DNA from: Orrella dioscoreae
GTDB lineage: Bacteria; Pseudomonadota; Gammaproteobacteria; Burkholderiales; Burkholderiaceae_B
Reading direction: 5' to 3'
DNA length: 64,000 bases
Assembly (NCBI RefSeq): GCF_900089455.2
Contig: NZ_LT907988.1
Span: forward strand, 3,286,001 to 3,350,000
The position numbers and the translations under genes are program-made. The notes under the pieces were generated by a model. It had not been told where the DNA came from, searched no databases, and saw only the letters and a program-made list of their open reading frames with translations. This document shows, in pieces, positions 53,003-63,366 of this stretch. Position 1 is the stretch's first letter; each line of letters starts with the position of its first letter.

Positions 53003-55642
53003 ATGAGCAAAACCACCGACACCTCCGGCCTCACGCCGATGATGCAGCAATACCAGAAGCTGAAGGCCGAAGCCGGCTCGCTGCTGCTGCTTTATCGCAT
53101 GGGCGATTTCTACGAGATGTTCTATGAGGACGCCGAACGCGCCGCGCGCCTCCTGAACGTCACGCTGACCAAGCGCGGCACCAGCAATGGCGTGCCTATT
53201 CCCATGGCCGGCGTGCCGGTGCATGCCATTGAACAATACCTGGCGCGCCTGGTGGCGCTGGGCGAATCCGTCGCCATCTGCGAACAGATCGGCGACCCCG
53301 CCACCAGCAAGGGACCGGTGGAACGGCGCATCGTGCGCATCGTCACGCCGGGCACGCTGACCGACGAAGCCCTGCTGCCCGCCAAGGCCGACCGCGCGCT
53401 GGCCGCCGTGCACGTGCCCATCAAGGCGACCCGCCACGGCTTGCTGGGCATTGCCTGGCTGAACCTGGCCAGCGGCCACTTCCGCCTGACCGAGTGCAGC
53501 GCGGACCAGTTGGAGTCCGAACTGGCGCGTGTCGCGCCCGCCGAAGTGGTGTTGCCCGAGCACGCACCGGCGCTCTCCGCCTTCGATGGCGCCACGGCGC
53601 GCGTGCCCGATTGGCACTACACCACCGACAGCGCCCGCGAACAGCTGCTGGCCCATTTCCGCACCGATACGCTGGCGGGCTTCGACGTCGAGGACATGCC
53701 CGCCGCCATCTGCGCCGCCGGCGCCCTGCTGCGCTATGCCTCGCGCACGCAGTCGCAGGCGCTGGCGCACGTCCAGTCGCTGCAGGCCGACCGGGCCAGC
53801 CAGTATGTGCTGCTGGATCCCTTCACGCGGCGCAACCTGGAGCTGACGCGCACGCTGTCGGGCGAGGAATCCCCAACGCTCTTCTCCATCCTGGACAACT
53901 GCCGCACGCCCATGGGCAGCCGCCTGCTGCGCCGCTGGCTACACCATCCGCTGCGCGACAACGCGCCGGTGCTGGCACGCCAGCACGCCATCACCGCGCT
54001 GCTGTCGGCGCGCACGCCCGAACACCTGGCCGGCAACCCGTATGCGCCCGCTCCCTTGCTGGAATCCCTGCGGACCGCGCTGCACAAGCTGCCGGACATC
54101 GAGCGCATCGCGGCCCGCGTGGCATTGCGCTCGGTCCGTCCGCGCGAACTGGCCGCCTTGCGCGACGCGCTGGGCGCCCTGCCCGGCGTGCGCGCGCTGC
54201 TCGATGGCGAGGCTCCCGCGCCGCGCCTGGCGGAGCTGGCGCAGTCGCTGGACTGCGACGCGGCGCTGGGTGCGCTGTTGGCGCGCGCCATTGCCGAGGA
54301 GCCTGCGGTCGCCGTGCGCGACGGCGGGGTCATCGCGACGGGCTTCGACGCCGACCTCGACGAACTGCGCATGCTGTCCACCGAGGGGGGCGATTTCCTG
54401 CTGCAACTGGAGACCCGTGAGCGCGAGCGCACCGGCATCGCCAACCTGCGCGTGGAGTTCAACCGCGTCCACGGCTTCTACATCGAGGTGTCGCGCGGCC
54501 AGACCGACAAGGTGCCCGACGATTACCGCCGCCGCCAGACGCTGAAGAACGTCGAGCGCTACATCACCCCGGAACTGAAGTCCTGGGAAGACAAGGTGCT
54601 GTCCGCGCAGGACCGTTCGCTGGCGCGCGAGAAATGGCTGTATGAGCAGGTGCTGGACCAGTTGGCGCCCCATGTCCCCGCGCTGACCGCCTGCGCGCAG
54701 GCGCTGGCCGAGCTGGATACGCTGGGCGCCCTGGCCGACCACGCGCGCCGCCACGACTGGGTGGCGCCGGACCTCGGCGAACAGGCCGAGATCGACATCG
54801 ACGCGGGCCGCCACCCCGTGGTGGAGCGCAGCATCGAGCGCTTCACGCCCAACGGCTGCCGGCTGGACGCCACCCGCGCCATGCAGCTCATCACCGGCCC
54901 CAACATGGGCGGTAAATCGACCTACATGCGCCAGGTCGCGCTCATCGTGCTGCTGGCGCGCACGGGCAGCTTCGTGCCGGCCGCGCGGGCGCGCATCGGC
55001 CGCATCGACCGCATCTTCACGCGTATCGGCGCCGCGGACGACCTGGCGGGCGGGCGCTCGACCTTCATGATGGAGATGACCGAGGCGGCCGCCATCCTGT
55101 CGGCCAGCACCGCGCACAGCCTGGTGCTGATGGACGAGATCGGGCGCGGCACGTCGACCTATGACGGCCTGTCGCTGGCCTGGGCGATCGCCCACCGCCT
55201 GCTCACGCACAACCGCGCGCTTACGCTCTTCGCCACGCATTATTTCGAATTGACCCGCCTGCCGTCCGAGCTGCCGCAAGCCGCCAACGTGCACCTGGCC
55301 GCGGCGCAGTCGCCCTCCGGCATCGTGTTCCTGCACGAGGTCCGCGAAGGCCCGGCAAGCCGCAGCTACGGCATCGAGGTGGCGCAGCGGGCCGGCGTGC
55401 CCGCCGCCGTCATCCGCCAGGCCAGCCGCGAACTGGAACGCCTGGAATCGCAGGGCGCGCCCTCGCCGCAGCTCGGCCTGTTCGGCGGCGAGCCTGCCCC
55501 CTCTGCCGCGGCGGACGTGGACCCCGCCGAACTCGACGCGCTGCGCGCCCTGCGCGAATCGCTCGAGCAGATCGATCCCGACAGCCTCACCCCGCGCGAC
55601 GCGCTGGACGCCCTTTATCGCCTGAAGCACGCCCTGCCATGA
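53003..55642 (+). CDS. mutS: DNA mismatch repair protein MutS
   Basis: Mismatch recognition ATPase, 879 residues from the ATG at 53003 (a TTG three codons upstream is open). The mismatch-binding loop [19 protein letters not shown] holds the Phe-x-Glu motif. The connector and lever domains follow. The ABC-type ATPase has Walker [14 protein letters not shown] (about 631) and the signature and Walker B segments [16 protein letters not shown] and [19 protein letters not shown]. Length agrees with E. coli MutS (853). It overlaps roxA by 4 nt. Confidence 0.97.
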   Translation: MSKTTDTSGLTPMMQQYQKLKAEAGSLLLLYRMGDFYEMFYEDAERAARLLNVTLTKRGTSNGVPIPMAGVPVHAIEQYLARLVALGESVAICEQIGDPATSKGPVERRIVRIVTPGTLTDEALLPAKADRALAAVHVPIKATRHGLLGIAWLNLASGHFRLTECSADQLESELARVAPAEVVLPEHAPALSAFDGATARVPDWHYTTDSAREQLLAHFRTDTLAGFDVEDMPAAICAAGALLRYASRTQSQALAHVQSLQADRASQYVLLDPFTRRNLELTRTLSGEESPTLFSILDNCRTPMGSRLLRRWLHHPLRDNAPVLARQHAITALLSARTPEHLAGNPYAPAPLLESLRTALHKLPDIERIAARVALRSVRPRELAALRDALGALPGVRALLDGEAPAPRLAELAQSLDCDAALGALLARAIAEEPAVAVRDGGVIATGFDADLDELRMLSTEGGDFLLQLETRERERTGIANLRVEFNRVHGFYIEVSRGQTDKVPDDYRRRQTLKNVERYITPELKSWEDKVLSAQDRSLAREKWLYEQVLDQLAPHVPALTACAQALAELDTLGALADHARRHDWVAPDLGEQAEIDIDAGRHPVVERSIERFTPNGCRLDATRAMQLITGPNMGGKSTYMRQVALIVLLARTGSFVPAARARIGRIDRIFTRIGAADDLAGGRSTFMMEMTEAAAILSASTAHSLVLMDEIGRGTSTYDGLSLAWAIAHRLLTHNRALTLFATHYFELTRLPSELPQAANVHLAAAQSPSGIVFLHEVREGPASRSYGIEVAQRAGVPAAVIRQASRELERLESQGAPSPQLGLFGGEPAPSAAADVDPAELDALRALRESLEQIDPDSLTPRDALDALYRLKHALP

Positions 55643-56829
55643 ATCCGACCCTCCCCCTCGCCCTGCTGGGCGGCCTGACGCCCGACGCGTTCATGCGCAA
55701 GATCTGGCAGCGCAAGCCGCTGCTGATCCGCCAGGCCATTCCTGGCTTCCGTTGCCCGCTGAGCACCAACGACGTGCGCAAGCTGTCGCGCAGCGACGAT
55801 GCCGAATCCCGCCTCATCTGGCGCGAGGACGATGCCTGGCAGATGGAGCCCGGCCCCTTCGCCCGCCTGCCCAAGCCCGCCGAACCTGGCTGGACGCTGC
55901 TGGTGCAGAGCCTGGAGCAGCACCTGGACTGGGCTGCGGCGTTGATGGCGCAATTCCGCTTCATCCCGGATGCCCGCCTGGACGACATCATGGTCAGCGT
56001 GGCCAGCGATGGCGGCGGCGTGGGCCCGCATTTCGACAGCTACGACGTCTTCCTGCTGCAGGCACGCGGCAAGCGGCGCTGGCGCATCAGCCAGCAGAAG
56101 GACCTGACGCTGGTCCCCGACCTGCCCCTGAATATCCTGCAGAACTTCCACCCCGAAGAGGAATTCGTGCTGGAGGCCGGCGACATGCTGTACCTGCCGC
56201 CGCAGGCCGCCCACGACGGCATCGCCGTGGGCGACGATTGCATGACGCTCTCCATCGGCTTCCGTTCGGCGGATCGCGCAACGCTTGCGCGCGGCATGCT
56301 GGAAGCCGCGGCCGAGCAGTTGGCCGCGCGCAGCGGCATGCCCACCGGCCCTTATGGCGAGCCGCCGCTGCCTGGCCCCGACCTGTCCGCGCGCTACCGC
56401 GACCCGGGACAGGCCGCGACCGGTAAGCCGGCAGCCCTGCCCGAAGCCCTGGTCGAGGCGGCCGTCAGCGCCGCGAACGCCGTCAAGCTCGATGCCAGCC
56501 TGGCCACGCGTTTCCTCGGCTGCTGGCTGAGCGAGCCCAACGCCCGTGCCGTCTTTGACGACGCGCCGGACGACCTGCCGATGCTGGCGGAAGCATGGCC
56601 GGCAAGCGGACGGCTGCGCCTGGATCGCCGCTCGCGCATGCTGTATCGGGGCAGGCAGCTCTTCATCAACGGCGAGTGCGCGCCGGTCGCCGCGGAAGCC
56701 GGCCTGCGGGCCCTGGCCGATGCACGCGAACTCGACGTCTCGGCCGCCGTCGCCAAACGCCTGAGCCCGGCGGCGCGCGATTGCCTGGATGACTGGCTGG
56801 ACGCAGGCTGGCTGCATTTCGAGAGGTAA
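55639..56829 (+). CDS. roxA: Ribosomal protein uL16 arginine hydroxylase (JmjC)
   Basis: Cupin/JmjC 2-oxoglutarate, Fe(II)-dependent oxygenase related to E. coli YcfD/RoxA, which hydroxylates an arginine in ribosomal protein uL16. It has 396 residues. The N-terminal [20 protein letters not shown] is family-typical. The iron ligands are His and Asp in [10 protein letters not shown] and a distal His in [10 protein letters not shown]. The C-terminal winged-helix part ([20 protein letters not shown]) also fits. The start overlaps mutS. Confidence 0.92.
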   Translation: MNPTLPLALLGGLTPDAFMRKIWQRKPLLIRQAIPGFRCPLSTNDVRKLSRSDDAESRLIWREDDAWQMEPGPFARLPKPAEPGWTLLVQSLEQHLDWAAALMAQFRFIPDARLDDIMVSVASDGGGVGPHFDSYDVFLLQARGKRRWRISQQKDLTLVPDLPLNILQNFHPEEEFVLEAGDMLYLPPQAAHDGIAVGDDCMTLSIGFRSADRATLARGMLEAAAEQLAARSGMPTGPYGEPPLPGPDLSARYRDPGQAATGKPAALPEALVEAAVSAANAVKLDASLATRFLGCWLSEPNARAVFDDAPDDLPMLAEAWPASGRLRLDRRSRMLYRGRQLFINGECAPVAAEAGLRALADARELDVSAAVAKRLSPAARDCLDDWLDAGWLHFER

Positions 56830-57077
56830 AACGCAACGGTCGGGGAGCGCCTGTCTTCGCCTCCCTGGGCACGCCTTGCCCAGGATCCGATCATTCAGGG
56901 TTAACCCCGATACACCCCGTCATTGCGGACACACTTTCGCAAACAATGTTTCGCCTGGGCTACCGACGCTTTAATTTCCACACCCATGTCACAGTGGGAC
57001 TCCGGTAGCCTGAACTTGTCTCCCCGCTTTCAAGGCGGGGCCACAAGTAAGCATTAACCACAATGATGGAGTCCACA

Positions 57078-57320
57078 ATGATCAAGAGCGTGCTCGTAGC
57101 TTCGACCCTGGCGCTTGCCCTGGTTGGTTGCGGTGACAAGAACGAACCGGCAGCCCCGGCTTCGCCTAGCGCCCCCGCCCCCACGGCTCCCGCACCGACG
57201 CCGGCGCCGGAATCGACCCCGTCGACCCCCGCCCCCGCTACGCCGGCTCCCACCGATCCCGCTGCGCCCACCCCGCCCGCTCCCGGCGGCACCGGTGGCA
57301 CCGGCACGACGACGCAGTAA
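57078..57320 (+). CDS. Proline-rich small lipoprotein
   Basis: An 80-residue lipoprotein from the ATG at 57078 with a GGAG site; ATGs at 57063 and 57066 are open but less likely. The signal ends in a lipobox LVGC (Cys about 18). The mature part is almost pure Pro/Ala/Thr/Ser (APTAPAPTPAPESTPSTPAP), low-complexity, ending GGTGGTGTTTQ. It is probably anchored in the outer membrane with an extended linker. Function unknown. A strong terminator follows. Confidence 0.75.
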   Translation: MIKSVLVASTLALALVGCGDKNEPAAPASPSAPAPTAPAPTPAPESTPSTPAPATPAPTDPAAPTPPAPGGTGGTGTTTQ

Positions 57321-57376
57321 TCGCGTCGCACGCCTTTCCCCGCCGGGTGAACCCCCGCCCGGCGATGGAGACCAAG

Positions 57377-57418
57377 GCCTGGGCAGGACTTCCGATGCGA
57401 AGCCTGCCCAGGCTTTTT
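57377..57418 (+). terminator. Rho-independent terminator after the lipoprotein gene
   Basis: An 11-bp perfect stem GCCTGGGCAGG / CCTGCCCAGGC with a 15-nt loop, followed by T5. Confidence 0.9.
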
Positions 57419-57583
57419 CATGGCGGGTGCTATCGCGCCATGCGGGAATCATTCAGCTTCCAGACAGCTACAAATTCAAGTTTTATCCCGGAGATTCACA
57501 TATTGCGTCGCATCATTTCGTGATTCATTAGGCAGACCTGAAAACCATTTCCGCCGCAGTTCAGGTTTGTCCAGGCTCACGCC

Positions 57584-59431
57584 ATGCTTTCGCTCCAGAA
57601 TCTTTCCCTCAAGAAGAAACTCACCGGGCTCGTCCTCTTCTTCATCGCCACCTTGCTTGCCCTTGGCGCCATCGCCATGCAGGAACTGTGGTCCGTCAGC
57701 CAGCACCAGCGCGCCATGTATACCGACACGGTCCAGCCGCTGCGTGTCGTGGTGGATGCCGCGCGCGAGGGCGCCACGCACTATCGCCGCCTGTACAAAT
57801 ACATCCTGACGCCGGATCGCAAGGAACGCGACGCCGAACTGCGCTTCAACGCGCAGTCCGAGCAGGCCGTGCTGGACACCGCCCGCATGCTCCAGGGGGA
57901 ATCCGATCCTGCCCTGCGCGACGCGAGCACCAAGCTCGCCGATGCCTGGAGCCGCTACAAGGCTTCCGTCAACACCGTGCAAGCCATGGCGGACCGCGGC
58001 GATCCGGCAGTCATGGATGAAATGCACAACACCGCCGCCGGCCTGCATATCGCGGTGCGCACGGTGCTGCTGGACGCCGCCAAGCGCCAGGAAGAACTGG
58101 CACGCCTGGACACCGACGCATCCGCTGCCTCCGTCGAACACACTTTCTGGCTGCTGACGGGTCTCATGCTGCTCGGCGCACTGGTCAGCAGCATCCTCGG
58201 GCTGGGCCTGGTGCGCTCGGTCATGCGCCAGCTGGGCGGCGAGCCCGCCTATGCAGCCCAGGTCGCCCAGGAGGTCGCCAAGGGCAATCTGGGCCTGCGG
58301 GTGATGCTGCGAGACGGAGACCAGACCAGCGTGCTGGCCAACATGGACAGCATGCGGGCGAACCTCGCCGGGATCGTCAGGCAGGTCCGCCAGGCCAGCG
58401 AGGCGATCGCCACGGGTGCGGGGCAGATTTCGTCGGGCAATACGGACCTGAGCCAACGCACGGAGGAACAGGCATCCAGCCTGGAGGAAACCGCGGCGTC
58501 GATGGAGGAGATGAACGCCACCACCCAGCAGAACCTGGACGCCGTGCGCACCGCGTCCGAGCTCGCCATTTCCGCGCGCAACGCCGCCGCCCGCGGCGGG
58601 GATGTGGTCGGCAATGTCGTCAGCACCATGGACGATATCAACGCCAGCTCGCAACGCATCGGCGACATCATCGGTGTCATCGACTCGATCGCTTTCCAGA
58701 CCAATATCCTGGCGCTCAATGCGGCGGTGGAAGCCGCCCGCGCCGGCGAGCAGGGCCGCGGCTTTGCCGTGGTGGCGGGTGAAGTGCGCGCGCTGGCGCA
58801 ACGCAGCGCCGAAGCCGCCAAGGAGATCAAGCAGTTGATCAGCCAGAGCGCCGGCAAGGTCGAGGCAGGCAGCCGCCTGGTGAGCGACGCCGGATCGGCC
58901 ATGAACGACATCGTGGCCGAGGTGCGCCGCGTGGCCGACCTCATCAGCGAGATCGGGGCCGCCGCGCAGGAGCAGGGCCAGGGCATCTCGCAGGTGAGCG
59001 ATGCCGTGAACCAGCTGGATCGCGTGACCCAGGAAAACGCGGCGCTGGTGGAGGAAGCCGCCGCGGCGGCGGGCAGCCTGGACGAACAGGCCGCCAAGCT
59101 GGTGAATCTCGTCAGTGTGTTCCAGTTGGGCAAGGAAACGGTCAAGGCGCCCATGACGAACACTGCGCCCACGCAGACGCCGCCAGCCCCGCCACCCGCC
59201 GCGGCGCCCGCGCCGGCCCCCGCCAAGCCTGCTGCTCCCACGCCCGCAACGATCAAGGCCGCCCCGGTCGTTGCCCGCCCGGTGGACAAGACCGTGATCA
59301 CCCCCACGCCGCATCGCCCCGCCGCCTTGCGCAAACGGGCTCCTGCCCAGGATGCCGAACCTGCGCGGGCCACGCCGCGCCCGGCCTCGCCCGTCCCCTC
59401 CCAGGCCAACGACGACTGGGAAAGCTTCTGA
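57584..59431 (+). CDS. Methyl-accepting chemotaxis protein
   Basis: Membrane chemoreceptor of 615 residues. TM1 lies at about 10-30 ([20 protein letters not shown]), a four-helix-bundle-type periplasmic domain at about 35-185, and TM2 at about 187-207. A HAMP-like linker follows, then the kinase-control domain with the hairpin tip [20 protein letters not shown] and [21 protein letters not shown] long Pro/Ala linker leads to the C-terminal end NDDWESF, which resembles the CheR/CheB docking pentapeptide NWETF. The ligand is unknown. Confidence 0.96.
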   Translation: MLSLQNLSLKKKLTGLVLFFIATLLALGAIAMQELWSVSQHQRAMYTDTVQPLRVVVDAAREGATHYRRLYKYILTPDRKERDAELRFNAQSEQAVLDTARMLQGESDPALRDASTKLADAWSRYKASVNTVQAMADRGDPAVMDEMHNTAAGLHIAVRTVLLDAAKRQEELARLDTDASAASVEHTFWLLTGLMLLGALVSSILGLGLVRSVMRQLGGEPAYAAQVAQEVAKGNLGLRVMLRDGDQTSVLANMDSMRANLAGIVRQVRQASEAIATGAGQISSGNTDLSQRTEEQASSLEETAASMEEMNATTQQNLDAVRTASELAISARNAAARGGDVVGNVVSTMDDINASSQRIGDIIGVIDSIAFQTNILALNAAVEAARAGEQGRGFAVVAGEVRALAQRSAEAAKEIKQLISQSAGKVEAGSRLVSDAGSAMNDIVAEVRRVADLISEIGAAAQEQGQGISQVSDAVNQLDRVTQENAALVEEAAAAAGSLDEQAAKLVNLVSVFQLGKETVKAPMTNTAPTQTPPAPPPAAAPAPAPAKPAAPTPATIKAAPVVARPVDKTVITPTPHRPAALRKRAPAQDAEPARATPRPASPVPSQANDDWESF

Positions 59432-59440
59432 TCCAGGCAA

Positions 59441-59471
59441 AAAAAAACGGCGACCGAGGCCGCCGCTTTTT
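59441..59471. terminator. Bidirectional terminator between MCP and bamC
   Basis: CGGCG / CGCCG-type stem (59448-59465) bracketed by A9 on the left and T5 on the right, between two convergent genes. Confidence 0.65.
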
Positions 59472-59484
59472 GGACTGACACGGA

Positions 59485-60615
59485 TCAGAGGCGATCCGCC
59501 AGCACGCCCAGCAGGCGGCGTGCCGTGGGGGACGCGTCGCGCTCACCCTTGGCGTCGAGCACCGTCACGAACGTCGTGCCGCCCTCCTCGCGCAGTTGCA
59601 GGCGGTATTGCGCGGCCTGGGCGCTGGAGCCCGTGCCGAACAGGCGGCTGAAGAAGTTCGGGTCTTCGCGCTTCTGGCCGGTGTCCGTATCCAGGTAACG
59701 CACGTAGTACTCGCCGGTGCTGCGGTTGCGGTCATCCACCGTGAAGCCGGCCGAGTCCAGCGCAATCCCGACACGCCGCCAGGCGCGATCGAAAGGCTCG
59801 ACCACGCGCAGCGTGGCGTCGCCCGTGGCTTCGCTCTGCTCGACTTGCGGGCGCTGCGGCTGGCTCTCGGCCTGCGCGACCAGTGTGCGGGCACGCTCGA
59901 CGTCGGTGCCGAGGAAGACGAGCATGCGCGCCAGCATGGCGGCGTTCAGGCCCGGGTCTTCCTTGCCGTGCTCCCAGGCCACCTGGGAGCTGTCATAGCC
60001 GCCGATGCGCTTTTCCAGCATCTGCTCGTGCGAGACATAGACCTCGGTGCGGCCGTTCACGCGCTCGATGCGCGTGCGGAAACGCTCACGCTCGCCGCTG
60101 TCCCAAGCCTGGTCGATGATGGAACCCAGGGCGCTGCGGATCCAGCCTTCCGGCACCTTGGCGCGGTTCTCGGTCCATTCGGTCTGGATCAGGCCGGCCT
60201 TGGGGTCGCTGACGGTGACGACAAAGCCCTGCTGGCCCCAGAACTCGACGATGCGGGGATAGATGTCTTCGGGCGTGCGATCGACCGACAGCCAGCGCAG
60301 ATTGCCGTCACGCTCGACGCGCATGCCGCTCTGCTCGGGCAGCACGGTCGACTGGCGGTTGGCCGAGGCAGCCTGCTGGCTGGCCTGCTCGCCCTGCTGC
60401 TGGAACTCGCTGAAGGTCGTCGTGCCGGAAGCGGGCGCGCTGTAGCGCGGATCGCTGGCGGCCTGGGTCAGGTCCGGCGGAATGCTGAGGCGTTCGCCAC
60501 GCACCGCGCCCTTGTAGTTGACGGACTCTTCACGGCCCAGCATTTCGTTGACATTGCTGCAGCCAGACAGCAGCAAGGCGACCAGCGCGGCCGCGCCTGC
60601 ATGACGTTTGTTCAT
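59485..60615 (-). CDS. bamC: Outer membrane assembly lipoprotein BamC
   Basis: Lipoprotein subunit of the BAM complex, which inserts beta-barrel proteins. It has 376 residues from the ATG at 60615 with GAGG 6 nt upstream; ATGs at 60621 and 60627 are in frame. The lipobox is LLLSGC. Two helix-grip domains are recognisable (MRVERDGNLRWLSVDRTPED, then TLRVVEPFDRAWRRVGIALD). It follows dapA by 20 nt, the same dapA-bamC order as in E. coli. Confidence 0.92.
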   Translation of the reverse strand: MNKRHAGAAALVALLLSGCSNVNEMLGREESVNYKGAVRGERLSIPPDLTQAASDPRYSAPASGTTTFSEFQQQGEQASQQAASANRQSTVLPEQSGMRVERDGNLRWLSVDRTPEDIYPRIVEFWGQQGFVVTVSDPKAGLIQTEWTENRAKVPEGWIRSALGSIIDQAWDSGERERFRTRIERVNGRTEVYVSHEQMLEKRIGGYDSSQVAWEHGKEDPGLNAAMLARMLVFLGTDVERARTLVAQAESQPQRPQVEQSEATGDATLRVVEPFDRAWRRVGIALDSAGFTVDDRNRSTGEYYVRYLDTDTGQKREDPNFFSRLFGTGSSAQAAQYRLQLREEGGTTFVTVLDAKGERDASPTARRLLGVLADRL

Positions 60616-60635
60616 ACACATCCTCATGATGTTTT

Positions 60636-61544
60636 TCAGAGCAGGCCCGCTTCCTGCAAGGCATTGCGGACCAGCGCATGGTGCGACTCACCCAGTTCGA
60701 CCAGCGGCAGCCGGTAGCCCAGGGAGATGCGCCCCATTTGAGCCAGCGCCCACTTCACGGGCACCGGGTTTCCTTCGACGAAGAGCACCTTGTTTAGAAG
60801 CGCAAGCCGTCCATTAAGTTCGCGCACCCGTGCAACGTCGCCCGCCAGCGCGGCGGCGCACAGCTCGTGCATGAGGCGCGGCGCCACGTTGGCGGTGACC
60901 GAGATGTTGCCGCGCGCGCCCAGCAGGATCAGGGCGGCGGCGGTGGCGTCATCGCCGCTCACGACCAGGAAGTGCTCGGGCGCGTCGCGCAGCAGCAGCG
61001 CGCCACGGCCGATGTCGCCCGTCGCATCCTTGATGCCGATGATGTTCGGCACCTGCGCCAGGCGCAGGACGGTCTCGTTGGACATGTCGGCCACGGTGCG
61101 GCCGGGCACGTTATAGAGCAGCGAGGGCAGATCCACCGCTTCGGCCACGGCCTTGAAGTGGCGGTACATGCCTTCCTGGCTGGGACGGTTGTAGTAAGGC
61201 ACGACGGACAGGCCGGCTTGCGCGCCCACGCGCTGCGCGTAGCGCGAGAGTTCGATGGCCTCGGCCGTCGAGTTGGCCCCCACGCCCGCGATGACGGGCA
61301 AGCGGCCCGCCGCGTGCTCGACGGCCACGCGGATGAGCTCGGCGTGTTCATCCATGTCCACCGTCGGCGATTCGCCGCTGGTGCCCACCACGACCAGGGC
61401 ATCGGTGCCCTCGGCCACGTGCCAGTCGATCAGTTTCCGATAGGTCTCGTAGTCAAGGCTGCCGTCGGGCTGCATGGGGGTGACGAGCGCCACCATGCTG
61501 CCACTGAAGGCGGGAGATTGCGATGCAATGTCGGATGTTGCCAT
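60636..61544 (-). CDS. dapA: 4-hydroxy-tetrahydrodipicolinate synthase
   Basis: Condenses pyruvate and aspartate semialdehyde in lysine/diaminopimelate synthesis, 302 residues from the ATG at 61544 (GGAG upstream). Key motifs are [10 protein letters not shown] (the pyruvate-binding Thr-Ser region), [16 protein letters not shown] (catalytic Tyr) and [10 protein letters not shown], whose Lys forms the Schiff base. It works with lysC at the other end of the core region, but is not in an operon with it. bamC follows. Confidence 0.97.
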   Translation of the reverse strand: MATSDIASQSPAFSGSMVALVTPMQPDGSLDYETYRKLIDWHVAEGTDALVVVGTSGESPTVDMDEHAELIRVAVEHAAGRLPVIAGVGANSTAEAIELSRYAQRVGAQAGLSVVPYYNRPSQEGMYRHFKAVAEAVDLPSLLYNVPGRTVADMSNETVLRLAQVPNIIGIKDATGDIGRGALLLRDAPEHFLVVSGDDATAAALILLGARGNISVTANVAPRLMHELCAAALAGDVARVRELNGRLALLNKVLFVEGNPVPVKWALAQMGRISLGYRLPLVELGESHHALVRNALQEAGLL

Positions 61545-61666
61545 GACAGGACTCCAGAGTGGCCGCCGCACGGGGCAGGTGTGCGTCAGCCGCGCAACCG
61601 GACGCAGCGCGCCCAGGATAATGAATTGAATAAACCGGGAATTTTAGCGGATACGGGCCCGGTTGC

Positions 61667-62314
61667 TCAAAGAAACCAACTGACCACGGCCCGGCCCAGC
61701 GCCATGACCGGTTGCATCAATGTCCACAACACGCCGGTGGCCAGCAGCACGATCACGATCATGAGGCCGTAAGGCTCGATCCGCTGATACTGCCAGGCCA
61801 GGCGGCTGGGCAGCAGGCTGAACACGATGCGCCCGCCATCCAGCGGCGGCAAGGGCAGGAGATTGAGCGCCATCAACACCAGGTTGATCTGTATGCCGAC
61901 CAGCGCCATGTCAAACCAGAAACCGCCCTGCCCGCCTCCTTCATGGATGAGCCGCAGGCTGATCGCCCACAGGATCGCCATGAACAGGTTGGCGGCAGGC
62001 CCCGCGGCGGCGACCCACAGCATGTCGCGCTTGGGACGGCGCAGGCGCCCCCAATCCACCGGCACCGGCTTGGCCCAGCCGAACAGCATGGCGGGCCCGC
62101 CGAAAAGCTTGGACATCAGCAGGATGCCCAGCGGCACCAGGATGGTGCCCACGGGATCGATATGCCGGATGGGGTTGAGCGTGATGCGTCCGGCCTGCGC
62201 GGCGGTGGGATCGCCGAAGGCGCGCGCGACATAGCCGTGCGCCGCCTCGTGCAGCGTGATGGCGAACACCACCGGCAAGGCGTAGAGGGCGATAGTCTGG
62301 ATCAGATCGTTCAT
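61667..62314 (-). CDS. Site-2 protease family (M50) membrane protein
   Basis: A 215-residue intramembrane metalloprotease homologue. The zinc motif HEAAH (residues 22-26) lies in the first membrane helix (AITLHEAAHGYVARAFGD), and the third ligand is in LLPLPPLDGGRI. It has five or six membrane spans and no PDZ domain, so it belongs to the compact group of S2P homologues. The substrate is unknown. It lies between the YciO-type gene and dapA on the minus strand. Confidence 0.93.
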   Translation of the reverse strand: MNDLIQTIALYALPVVFAITLHEAAHGYVARAFGDPTAAQAGRITLNPIRHIDPVGTILVPLGILLMSKLFGGPAMLFGWAKPVPVDWGRLRRPKRDMLWVAAAGPAANLFMAILWAISLRLIHEGGGQGGFWFDMALVGIQINLVLMALNLLPLPPLDGGRIVFSLLPSRLAWQYQRIEPYGLMIVIVLLATGVLWTLMQPVMALGRAVVSWFL

Positions 62315-62389
62315 CGCGCGATTGTAACGGGGTCGGCTGTCAAGAAAGCGTCATCCTGCGGACAAAAGGGAGCGCGCTGGCAAGACGGC

Positions 62390-63019
62390 TCAGGTCACCA
62401 GGCCCAGTTCAGACGGATCGCCCGCCCCGACGCGCAGCACTTGGGGCGTATCGCCCGTCAGGTCGATGACGGTGGTCGGCGACAGGCGGCAAGGCCCGGC
62501 ATCGATCACGGCGCCCAATTGATGCTCGTAGCGGGCGCGGATGAGCTCGGCGTCGTTCAAGGGGTCTGTCTCGCCATCGGGAATCAAGGTGGTCGAGATG
62601 AGCGGCGCGCCAGCCTGCTCCAGCAGGCCCAGGCAGACGGGATGACCCGGCACGCGGATGCCGATGGTCTTGCGCGAAGGATGGGAGACGCGGCGCGGCA
62701 CTTCGCGCGTGGCTTCCAGGATGAATGTCCAGGGTCCGGGCGTCGCGGCCTTCAGCAGGCGGTACTGGGCATTGTCGACGCGGGCGAAATGGCCGATCTC
62801 GGCCAGGTCCCGGCACAGCAGGGTCAGGTGATGACGTTCGTCCAGCCCGCGCAGGCGGCGCAAGGCGTCCGCCGCCTGTTTGTCGTCCAGGCGAGCCGCG
62901 ACGGCATAGCTGGAATCGGTGGGCAGGGCGACCAGGCCGCCTGACTGCAGGCATTGCGCAGCCTGCTTGAGCAAACGGACCTGAGGATTCTGCGGATGAA
63001 CGGAAAGAAATTGCGCCAT
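62390..63019 (-). CDS. YciO/Sua5-type threonylcarbamoyl-AMP synthase-like protein
   Basis: A 209-residue protein of the YrdC/Sua5/YciO family. N-terminal segments are GGLVALPTDSSYAVAARLDD and LRGLDERHHLTLLCRDL; the nucleotide site is CPGPWTF-like (ATPGPWTFILEATREVPRRV) with RKTIGIRVPGHP. This form without the C-terminal Sua5 domain resembles E. coli YciO rather than TsaC, so the role in tRNA t6A synthesis is uncertain. It is transcribed towards the S2P gene. Confidence 0.9.
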   Translation of the reverse strand: MAQFLSVHPQNPQVRLLKQAAQCLQSGGLVALPTDSSYAVAARLDDKQAADALRRLRGLDERHHLTLLCRDLAEIGHFARVDNAQYRLLKAATPGPWTFILEATREVPRRVSHPSRKTIGIRVPGHPVCLGLLEQAGAPLISTTLIPDGETDPLNDAELIRARYEHQLGAVIDAGPCRLSPTTVIDLTGDTPQVLRVGAGDPSELGLVT

Positions 63020-63366
63020 CGGCCTATCCTACCACCGCCCTTCCCTGCCCGCCGCCGGGGTCGGCCCTCTCCCCCTGCATCAGCGTAACGCCAGGGAGAC
63101 ATCAGGACCGTGAAAGCTGCCTCTGGGAGACCTGCCAGGGAAAGGCTACCTTTGTGGACCGCCGCCCCGCCCATGCAACGCTTCGCGTCCTGCTCATGCC
63201 CCAGCCCACCTCCCTCGTCCCCACCGCCCCCCGTTCACCGCAAGGGGCGAATACGCTCGCGCGCGGCCTCACGCCCGCCTTGCTGCACCGGCGGGCCGAA
63301 ACCACCCTGAGCCTGCTGATGCTGCTGCACCTGCAACAGATCAAGGCCGCGGCCAGGCAAGCCGCC
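63020..63366. other. Gene-free spacer
   Basis: The 347 bp between the YciO-type start and the sensor kinase stop show no convincing coding region. The open plus-strand frame at 63154-63534 has shadow-like composition and overlaps the kinase. It probably holds the promoter for the YciO-type gene. Nothing else was recognised. Confidence 0.5.
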
